Shown here: positions 1 to 6,803 of the stretch, piece by piece
Numbering within the stretch: the first letter of the stretch is position 1
Layout: every line of letters begins with the position of its first letter
Assembly (NCBI GenBank): GCA_018971455.1
Contig: JAGXAV010000109.1
Location: 1-6,803 of the forward strand
Origin: Rhodospirillales bacterium
GTDB lineage: Bacteria > Pseudomonadota > Alphaproteobacteria > Acetobacterales > Acetobacteraceae
Reading direction: 5' to 3'
DNA length: 6,803 bases
Position numbers and translations under genes: made by a program
Notes under the pieces: generated by a model
What the model was told of the DNA's origin: nothing
Seen by the model: the letters and a program-made list of their open reading frames with translations, nothing else
Databases searched by the model: none

Positions 1-39
1 GTCGCCTGCCATCACGCCGAACGGGTGCTTGCCGCATGA
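1..39 (+). CDS. C-terminal end of an upstream ABC transporter ATPase (partial)
   Basis: Frame 1 is open from the window edge and ends in TGA at 37-39, giving the tail VACHHAERVLAA. A short '(V/A)ACH' tail with a Cys is typical of the C-terminal oligopeptide/dipeptide domain of DppD/OppD-type ATPases, and the same pattern (VAACHL) occurs near the end of the next gene. The stop overlaps the next start codon as ATGA, which is the usual arrangement of paired DppD and DppF ATPases. Only 12 codons are visible, so the assignment rests mainly on this context. Confidence 0.75.
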   Translation, partial: VACHHAERVLAA

Positions 40-1037
40 GTGCGAAACTGCTCGAAGTCAACGCGCTGAAGAAGCATTTTCCGCTCAAGGGCGGTCTTTT
101 CGGCACCAGCCGCGGCGTCGTCCATGCGGTGGACGGGGTCACCTTCAGCCTCGATCGCGGCGAGACGCTCTCCATCGTCGGTGAGAGCGGGTGCGGGAAA
201 TCGACCGTCGGCAAGGCGGTTCTGCGCCTGTTCCGGCCGACCGACGGCGAGGTGCTGCTCGACGGCGAGCGCATCGACAACATCCCGGCCTCGAAACTGC
301 GCCCGCTGCGGCGGCGCATGCAGGTGGTGTTCCAGGACCCGTTCAGCAGCCTCAACCCGCGCCAGCGCGTGCGCGACGTGATCGCCGAGCCGATGGTCAA
401 TTTCGGCATCGCCCGCGGGGCGGAGCTGGAAGACCGGGTGGCCGTGCTGATGGACAAGGTGCACCTGCCGCGCGACGCCATGCACCGCTTCCCGCACGAG
501 TTCAGCGGCGGGCAACGCCAGCGCATCGGCATCGCCCGGGCGCTGGCGCCGGGGGCGGACCTGATCATCTGCGACGAGGCGGTCTCGGCGCTCGACGTGT
601 CGGTGAAGGCGCAGATCGTCAACCTGCTGTCCGATCTGCAGGATGAGCTGGGCCTTGCGTTGCTGTTCATCAGCCATGATCTGGCGATCGTCGAGCACCT
701 GACGCATCGGGTGGCGGTGATGTATCTCGGCAAGATCGTCGAACTGGCCGACCGGCGCACCCTGTTCGCCACGCCGCATCACCCCTATACGCGGGCGCTG
801 CTGTCGGCGGTGCCGGTGCCGGACCCGACGGCGCAGCGCCAGCGCATCATTCTGCGCGGCGACGTGCCGAGCCCGATCAACCCGCCCTCGGGCTGCCGCT
901 TTCACACGCGCTGTCCGTTCGCCTTCGATCGCTGCACGGCCGAAGAGCCGGCGTTGCGGCAGGTGCCGGGCGGACAGGTCGCGGCGTGCCATCTGGATGA
1001 GGTGCCGGCGGCGGCGAATATTGCCAGCGCGGCGTGA
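36..1037 (+). CDS. Dipeptide/oligopeptide ABC transporter ATP-binding protein (DppF/OppF type)
   Basis: This is a cytoplasmic ATPase subunit that would power an inner-membrane importer of peptides or similar solutes (nickel and other ligands are also carried by this family). The 333 residues match the family length. Visible motifs are Walker A GESGCGKS (49-56), Q-loop Gln100 in VVFQDPFSSLNPR, signature FSGGQ (156-160), Walker B LIICDE with catalytic Glu181, D-loop SALD (184-187) and switch His214. The C-terminal extension after about residue 245 is the oligopeptide-transporter domain, starting with HHPYTRALL and carrying Cys287, Cys293, Cys300 and Cys318. The start overlaps the upstream stop (ATGA) with no clear Shine-Dalgarno sequence, which suggests translational coupling to a DppD-like partner. 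Permeases and the binding protein are not in the window and probably lie upstream. The transported substrate cannot be read from an ATPase; dppF, oppF and related names are all possible. Confidence 0.95.
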   Translation: MSAKLLEVNALKKHFPLKGGLFGTSRGVVHAVDGVTFSLDRGETLSIVGESGCGKSTVGKAVLRLFRPTDGEVLLDGERIDNIPASKLRPLRRRMQVVFQDPFSSLNPRQRVRDVIAEPMVNFGIARGAELEDRVAVLMDKVHLPRDAMHRFPHEFSGGQRQRIGIARALAPGADLIICDEAVSALDVSVKAQIVNLLSDLQDELGLALLFISHDLAIVEHLTHRVAVMYLGKIVELADRRTLFATPHHPYTRALLSAVPVPDPTAQRQRIILRGDVPSPINPPSGCRFHTRCPFAFDRCTAEEPALRQVPGGQVAACHLDEVPAAANIASAA

Positions 1038-1049
1038 AAGGCGTGCTAT
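1021..1049 (+). promoter_or_regulatory. Candidate sigma-70 promoter for the molybdenum hydroxylase operon
   Basis: TTGCCA (1021-1026) and TGCTAT (1044-1049) are separated by 17 bases. The -35 box matches the consensus at five of six positions and lies inside the last codons of the transporter ATPase gene; the -10 box is weak. The -10 box overlaps the left arm of the inverted repeat at 1047-1064, a place where a bound regulator would block transcription. This is one of several weak possibilities in the gap, so it is only a candidate. Confidence 0.25.
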
Positions 1050-1064
1050 TCCTGAACGGGAATA
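1047..1064. repeat. Inverted repeat TATTCC-N6-GGAATA, candidate operator
   Basis: Perfect 6-base arms (1047-1052 and 1059-1064) flank the six bases TGAACG. It starts 9 bases after the stop of the transporter ATPase gene. No T-tract follows, so it is not a convincing terminator. Dyads of this size commonly bind dimeric regulators, but the regulator cannot be named. Confidence 0.4.
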
Positions 1065-1078
1065 ACGAATGGGCAATT

Positions 1079-1098
1079 GTCAAGCTGTGGCGCTTGAC
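1079..1098. repeat. Inverted repeat GTCAAGC-N6-GCTTGAC, candidate operator
   Basis: Perfect 7-base arms (1079-1085 and 1092-1098) flank TGTGGC. It is the longest perfect dyad in the gap between the transporter gene and the molybdenum hydroxylase operon. It contains TTGACC (1094-1099), which resembles a -35 box, but no good -10 box follows at 16-18 bases. There is no T-tract, so a regulator site is more likely than a terminator. Confidence 0.45.
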
Positions 1099-1104
1099 CA
1101 TATC

Positions 1105-1128
1105 GCGGGTGGGTGACAACACTCCCGC
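1105..1128. repeat. Imperfect inverted repeat GCGGG...CCCGC
   Basis: GCGGG (1105-1109) pairs with CCCGC (1124-1128) across 14 bases, with only scattered further pairing inside. In G+C-rich DNA a match of this size can arise by chance. It is listed because it lies between two better dyads upstream of the small-subunit gene. Confidence 0.2.
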
Positions 1129-1160
1129 AACGCTGCGGCCGTCCGGGCGGGGCGGCTTGT

Positions 1161-1170
1161 GAACATGTTC
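1161..1170. repeat. Perfect 10-base palindrome GAACATGTTC next to the ribosome binding site
   Basis: The site is fully self-complementary with no spacer and ends one base before the Shine-Dalgarno region of the small-subunit gene. It could be a regulator half-site pair or part of an mRNA fold near the ribosome binding site. It does not fit the alphaproteobacterial LexA box, which needs direct GTTC repeats seven bases apart. Confidence 0.35.
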
Positions 1171-1171
1171 T

Positions 1172-1180
1172 GGAGGGGAG
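1172..1180 (+). promoter_or_regulatory. Ribosome binding site of the small-subunit gene
   Basis: The purine run GGAGGGGAG lies 6 bases before the ATG at 1187. It fixes this ATG as the start; the protein then begins directly with the beta-strand of the ferredoxin fold. Confidence 0.75.
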
Positions 1181-1186
1181 AGAGCG

Positions 1187-1684
1187 ATGCCTCAGGTGAC
1201 GCTGACGGTGAACGGCAAGAGCGCATCGGTCGAGGTGGAGGCGCGCACGCTTCTCGTCGAATTGCTGCGTGAGAAACTGGCGCTGACCGGCACGCATGTC
1301 GGGTGCGACACCAGCCAGTGCGGCGCCTGCGTGGTGGATGTCGACGGGGTCTCAGTGAAGTCGTGCACCATGCTCGCAGTGCAGGCCGATGGCGCAAAGG
1401 TGACCACCATCGAGGGGCTGGCGGCGGCGGACGGCACGCTGCACCCGATGCAGGAGATGTTCCGCGAGCATCATGCCCTGCAATGCGGCTTCTGCACTCC
1501 GGGCATGGTGATGAGCGCCATCGACCTGGTGAAGAGCCATCCCGAGGGACTGACCGAAGCCGAGATCCGTCACGGGCTCGAAGGCAATCTGTGCCGCTGC
1601 ACGGGCTATCACAACATCGTCAAGGCGATTGCCGCGGCCTGGCCGCTGATGCACGGCAAGGCGATGCCGGCCGCCGCGGAGTAG
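1187..1684 (+). CDS. coxS: Molybdenum hydroxylase small subunit, [2Fe-2S] protein (CoxS/CutS-like)
   Basis: This is the iron-sulfur subunit of a three-subunit xanthine oxidase family enzyme. It carries electrons from the molybdenum centre in the large subunit to FAD in the medium subunit. The 165 residues are the normal length. The N-terminal plant-ferredoxin-like domain has Cys40, Cys45, Cys48 and Cys60 (CDTSQCGAC, then C). The C-terminal helical domain has Cys100, Cys103, Cys136 and Cys138 (QCGFCTPGM and [10 protein letters not shown]), the proximal cluster next to the pterin. All eight ligands are present, so the protein looks functional. There is no signal peptide, which fits a cytoplasmic complex. 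It is the first gene of the operon; the large subunit follows after 83 bases. The symbol reflects homology only: the linked large subunit is of the form II type, so CO need not be the substrate. Confidence 0.95.
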   Translation: MPQVTLTVNGKSASVEVEARTLLVELLREKLALTGTHVGCDTSQCGACVVDVDGVSVKSCTMLAVQADGAKVTTIEGLAAADGTLHPMQEMFREHHALQCGFCTPGMVMSAIDLVKSHPEGLTEAEIRHGLEGNLCRCTGYHNIVKAIAAAWPLMHGKAMPAAAE

Positions 1685-1688
1685 CGGC

Positions 1689-1704
1689 CCCGGCGTTTGC
1701 CGGG
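1689..1704 (+). other. Intercistronic hairpin between small- and large-subunit genes
   Basis: CCCGGC (1689-1694) and GCCGGG (1699-1704) form a perfect 6-bp stem with a GTTT loop, beginning 4 bases after the small-subunit stop. No T-tract follows, so it is not an intrinsic terminator. Such hairpins can stabilise the upstream part of an operon transcript or set subunit ratios; that role is inference here. Confidence 0.4.
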
Positions 1705-1757
1705 AGGGGATAGCGTCCACAACGCGCCGCCGGATGGTCGGCAGAAGCGCGCAGATC

Positions 1758-1763
1758 AGGAGG
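1758..1763 (+). promoter_or_regulatory. Ribosome binding site of the large-subunit gene
   Basis: A full consensus AGGAGG lies 4 bases before the ATG at 1768. The spacing is short but the match is perfect, which fixes this start and suggests efficient independent initiation after the 83-base gap. Confidence 0.8.
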
Positions 1764-1767
1764 TTCC

Positions 1768-4149
<2,382 letters not shown>

Positions 4150-4163
4150 GCGAGGACCGAGAG

Positions 4164-4955
4164 ATGTATGATTTTGCCTATCAGAAACCCTCCTCCGTCG
4201 CCGACGCGGTGAAGGCCCTCGGGGCGGAGGATGCCAAGGCGCTCGCCGGCGGACAGACCTTCATCCCGGTGCTCAAGCAGCGGCTGAACAAGCCCTCCGT
4301 GGTGGTCGATCTGGCCCGGCTCGGGCTCGCCGGCATCAAGGTGACCGGCGAGGCGGTGGTGATCGGGGCGATGACGACCCATGGCGCCGTCGCCGCCTCG
4401 GCCGAGATCAGGCGCGCCATCCCTGCGCTGGCCAACCTCGCCTCGATGATCGGCGACGAGGCGGTGCGCCATCGCGGCACCATCGGCGGCAGCCTGGCCA
4501 ATAACGACCCGTCGGCCTGCTATCCCTCCGCCGCCCTGGCGCTCGGGGCGACCATCACGACCGACCGGCGCGCCATCAAGGCCGATGATTTCTTCCAGGG
4601 CATGTTCACCACGGCGCTGGAGCCCGGTGAGATCATCACCTCGGTCTCCTTCCCGGTGCCGGCCAAGGCCGCCTACATGAAGTTCAAGAACCCGGCCTCG
4701 CGCTACGCGATGGTCGGCGTGTTCGTCGCCAAGGGCCCGGCGGGCGTGCGGGTGGCCATCACCGGCGCCGGGCAGGGCGGGGTGTTCCGCCATGCCGCGT
4801 TCGAGACGGCCCTCTCGGCCAACTGGTCGGCCGATGCGCTCGCCGGCATCGCAACCCCCGCCGACGGTCTGAACAGCGACATCCATGCCAGCGCCGAATA
4901 TCGCGCCCACCTGATCGGGGTGATGGCCAGGCGGGCGGTCGCCGCCGCCGGTTGA
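4164..4955 (+). CDS. coxM: Molybdenum hydroxylase medium subunit, FAD-binding (CoxM-like)
   Basis: This is the flavoprotein subunit that takes electrons from the iron-sulfur subunit and passes them to an external acceptor. The 263 residues are somewhat shorter than characterised CoxM (about 288). The FAD-binding loops are present: AGGQTFIPVLKQRL (28-41, the AGGxS-type loop) and TIGGSLANNDPSA (106-118). The C-terminal CO dehydrogenase flavoprotein domain begins after about residue 165 (MKFKNPASRYAMVGVFVA) and ends with the usual EYRAHLIGVMARRAV helix. I chose the ATG at 4164 because GAGGA (4152-4156) lies 7 bases upstream and the protein then starts with the normal MYDFAYQKP; the frame is open further upstream only as an overlap with the large-subunit gene. 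It lies 14 bases after the large-subunit stop, so co-transcription is very likely. It is the last gene before a terminator. Confidence 0.94.
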   Translation: MYDFAYQKPSSVADAVKALGAEDAKALAGGQTFIPVLKQRLNKPSVVVDLARLGLAGIKVTGEAVVIGAMTTHGAVAASAEIRRAIPALANLASMIGDEAVRHRGTIGGSLANNDPSACYPSAALALGATITTDRRAIKADDFFQGMFTTALEPGEIITSVSFPVPAKAAYMKFKNPASRYAMVGVFVAKGPAGVRVAITGAGQGGVFRHAAFETALSANWSADALAGIATPADGLNSDIHASAEYRAHLIGVMARRAVAAAG

Positions 4956-4973
4956 TGGCCTGCGCGTGAGGGG

Positions 4974-5006
4974 AAGGGCAGGGGGCTTTCGCCTCCTGCC
5001 CTTTTT
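4974..5006 (+). terminator. Intrinsic terminator of the molybdenum hydroxylase operon
   Basis: GGGCAGGGGGC (4976-4986) pairs with GCCTCCTGCCC (4991-5001) over 11 bp with one G-U pair and a TTTC loop. Two further A-U pairs extend the stem at its base, using 4974-4975 with the start of the T-tract. Five T residues (5002-5006) follow. It starts 18 bases after the medium-subunit stop, so the operon ends with three genes. Confidence 0.9.
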
Positions 5007-5031
5007 CATGCGCGGTGTCCGGGTATAGCAT
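5003..5031 (+). promoter_or_regulatory. Candidate promoter of the amidohydrolase gene
   Basis: TTTTCA (5003-5008) and TAGCAT (5026-5031) are 17 bases apart, each matching the sigma-70 consensus at four of six positions. An alternative -10 box, TATAGC, starts at 5024. Because a strong terminator precedes the gene, a promoter must lie in this roughly 55-base gap unless read-through is used. The -35 box would overlap the terminator T-tract. Confidence 0.35.
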
Positions 5032-5039
5032 TCCCTGAA

Positions 5040-5054
5040 CCGCCCCCAGGGCGG
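5040..5054 (+). other. Leader hairpin CCGCCC-CCA-GGGCGG upstream of the amidohydrolase start
   Basis: Perfect 6-bp G+C arms with a 3-base loop end 6 bases before the ATG at 5061. The right arm contains the only purine-rich stretch that could serve that ATG as a ribosome binding site. Folding would therefore mask initiation at 5061 and favour the ATG at 5073, which has its own GGGGGA (5063-5068). Confidence 0.4.
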
Positions 5055-5060
5055 AACGAC

Positions 5061-6770
5061 ATGGGGGAACGCATGGGGCAGGACGCGACGCTGGTGATCC
5101 GCGGCGGCAGCATCGCCGATGGCAGCGGCGGCCCGCTCGTCGAGGCCGACATCGCCATCGCCGGGGCGCGCATCGCGGCGATCGGCAAGATTCCGCGCGG
5201 CACCTGCCAGGAGATCGACGCGCGCGGCAAGCTCGTCACTCCCGGCTTCGTCGATGTGCACACGCATTACGATGCGCAGGTGACGTGGGGCAGCCATATC
5301 ACGCCCTCCTCGTGGAACGGCGTCACCACCGTGCTGATCGGCAATTGCGGCGTCGGCTTCGCGCCCTGCCGGCCGGACCGGCGCGACATGCTGGTGCGGC
5401 TGATGGAGGGGGTGGAGGACATTCCCGAGGTGGTGCTGACCGAGGGGCTGCCGTGGAACTGGCAGAGCTTCCCGGAGTTTCTCGATGCGCTTGCCGCCCG
5501 CCGCTACGACCTCGATGTCGCCACCCAGGTGCCGCACGCGGCGCTTCGCGTCCACGTCATGGGCGAGCGGGGGGCGAATCATGAGCCGGCGACGACAGAG
5601 GACCGCGCCGAGATGGCACGCCTCGCCGCAGAGGGCATCGGCGCCGGCGCGCTCGGCTTCTCGACCTCGCGCACGCTCGTCCACAAGACGCGCGATGGCC
5701 GCCACACGCCGACCCTGCGCGCCGATGAGAGCGAGCTGGCGGCCATCGCCAACGCGCTGGGGCGCGGTTGGTTGCAGGTGATTTCGGATTTCGATGATCT
5801 GGACGGCGAATTCGCCATGCTGCGCCGGCTGGCGGCGGGCTCCGGCCGGGCGATGACGATCTCGCTGCTGCAACGCGAGCACCAGCCGCAGGCGTGGCGG
5901 CGGACGCTGGCGCATCTGGCCGAGGCGCGGGCGGCCGGGCTCGCCATGACCGGGCAGGTGATGGGCCGCCCGGTCGGCATCATGCTGGGCTTCGAGATCT
6001 CGCAGAATCCCTTCCTCGGCCGGCCATCCTGGCACGAGGTCGCGCATCTGCCCCACAGCGCCCGCATGGCGATCCTGCGCGACCCCGCCTTTCGCGCGCG
6101 CCTGCTCGGCGAGGAGACGGCGGACGCGACGTTGCGCCATCGGCTCACCACCTGGGACAAGATCTTCCCGCTCGATGATCCGCCCGATTACGAGCCGCCA
6201 CCGGAAGCCAGCATCGCCGCCCGCGCCGCCCGCGCCGGCGTGCCGGCCGCAGCCCTGGCCTACGACATGCTGCTGGAGCGCGAGGGGCGCACCATTCTCT
6301 ACCGCCCCCTCATCAACTACGCCGACGGCACGCTCGACGCGGTGGGCGAGATGATGCGCGATCCCAACACGATCCTCGGCCTCGGCGATGGCGGCGCGCA
6401 TGTCAGCATCATCTGCGACGCAAGCTCCCCCACGTCGACCATCACGCACTGGACGCGCGACCGGAGCCGCGGCCCGCGGTTCGATCTGCCCTGGGTAATC
6501 CGCCGGCTGAGCGCGGACAATGCGGCGGCCCTCGGCCTGCATGATCGCGGGCGGATCGCGCCGGGGCTGAAGGCCGACATCAACGTGATCGACTACGCGC
6601 GGCTGGCCGTGCATGCGCCCGAGGTGCGCTACGATCTGCCGGCCGGCGGAAGGCGGCTGGTGCAGCGCACGGAAGGGTATGAAGCCACCATCGTTTCCGG
6701 CGTGCCGGTGCACCTGCATGGCACGCCGACCGGGGCGCTGCCCGGCCGGCTCGTCCGCGGCGGGCGCTGA
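5061..6770 (+). CDS. Amidohydrolase, N-acyl-D-amino-acid deacylase-like
   Basis: This is a metal-dependent amidohydrolase with a TIM-barrel and a small beta domain made from both chain ends ([15 protein letters not shown] at 11-25; [12 protein letters not shown] at 501-512). The likely reaction is hydrolysis of an N-acyl or related amide bond, as in D-aminoacylases. Metal motifs seen are HTHYD (His67, His69, Asp71), [10 protein letters not shown] with the bridging-type Cys96, and GLGDGGAH (Asp443, His447). The two histidines that D-aminoacylases carry between the Cys and the Asp are not evident: the corresponding stretches read QVISDF (239-244) and TISLLQ (266-271). At 569 residues it is longer than classic D-aminoacylase (about 480) and fits the longer subgroup of this family. 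Start: ATG 5061 is the longest option; ATG 5073 has the better ribosome binding site and gives 565 residues. There is no signal peptide. The preceding terminator makes it a separate unit. Substrate unknown. Confidence 0.88.
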   Translation: MGERMGQDATLVIRGGSIADGSGGPLVEADIAIAGARIAAIGKIPRGTCQEIDARGKLVTPGFVDVHTHYDAQVTWGSHITPSSWNGVTTVLIGNCGVGFAPCRPDRRDMLVRLMEGVEDIPEVVLTEGLPWNWQSFPEFLDALAARRYDLDVATQVPHAALRVHVMGERGANHEPATTEDRAEMARLAAEGIGAGALGFSTSRTLVHKTRDGRHTPTLRADESELAAIANALGRGWLQVISDFDDLDGEFAMLRRLAAGSGRAMTISLLQREHQPQAWRRTLAHLAEARAAGLAMTGQVMGRPVGIMLGFEISQNPFLGRPSWHEVAHLPHSARMAILRDPAFRARLLGEETADATLRHRLTTWDKIFPLDDPPDYEPPPEASIAARAARAGVPAAALAYDMLLEREGRTILYRPLINYADGTLDAVGEMMRDPNTILGLGDGGAHVSIICDASSPTSTITHWTRDRSRGPRFDLPWVIRRLSADNAAALGLHDRGRIAPGLKADINVIDYARLAVHAPEVRYDLPAGGRRLVQRTEGYEATIVSGVPVHLHGTPTGALPGRLVRGGR

Positions 6771-6803
6771 GCGGTGCGGCGGATCGCCGCCACGGCGTCG
6801 GGC
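6771..6803. other. Downstream end of window with a short G+C-rich dyad
   Basis: After the amidohydrolase stop, GCGGCG (6776-6781) and CGCCGC (6785-6790) can form a 6-bp stem with a GAT loop. The window ends 13 bases later without a T-tract, so it cannot be called a terminator. No gene start is visible in these 33 bases. Confidence 0.2.

Noticed and set aside
1047..1064. Terminator of the transporter operon
   Set aside because: The stem is only 6 bp with a 6-base loop and is followed by AACGAATGG, not a T-tract.
12..1076. Minus-strand open frame opposite the transporter ATPase gene
   Set aside because: The plus strand has every ABC ATPase motif; the minus frame shows none and is Arg/His-rich.
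1161..1170. GAACATGTTC as a LexA (SOS) box
   Set aside because: Alphaproteobacterial LexA sites are direct GTTC-N7-GTTC type repeats; no second copy at that spacing is present.

Overview
The window is a dense, high-G+C stretch (by eye roughly two thirds G+C) with every supported gene on the plus strand. Codon use, the gene families and the layout fit an alphaproteobacterium of the Hyphomicrobiales type (for example Xanthobacteraceae). That placement is an inference; there is no rRNA or other marker gene to confirm it.

There are three transcription units. (1) Positions 1-1037 are the end of a peptide/nickel-type ABC transporter operon: the last 12 codons of one ATPase, overlapping by ATGA a complete second ATPase of the DppF/OppF type. 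(2) After a 149-bp gap with several inverted repeats, positions 1187-4955 hold a three-gene molybdenum hydroxylase operon in the order small [2Fe-2S] subunit, large molybdopterin subunit, medium FAD subunit. It resembles aerobic CO dehydrogenase (CoxSLM), but the active-site loop of the large subunit reads AYRGAGR. That is the signature of the 'form II' clade, whose physiological substrate is unsettled, and not the AYXCSFR of proven form I CO dehydrogenases. The S-L-M order also fits form II. A strong intrinsic terminator follows at 4974-5006. (3) Positions 5061-6770 encode a 569-residue amidohydrolase related to N-acyl-D-amino-acid deacylases. It has its own candidate promoter overlapping the terminator and a short leader containing a G+C-rich hairpin.

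Taken together, the genes would import peptides or similar solutes, oxidise a small substrate by a Mo/Fe-S/FAD enzyme, and hydrolyse an amide or N-acyl bond. Whether they serve one pathway is not shown by the sequence: each unit has its own boundaries. No accessory cox genes (coxD, coxE, coxF, coxG), no regulator, no mobile element, no tRNA or rRNA and no CRISPR array were seen. The most interesting points are the form II active site with unknown substrate, the clustered palindromes upstream of the small-subunit gene, and an amidohydrolase that keeps the HxH and Cys metal motifs but appears to lack two of the usual metal-binding histidines.
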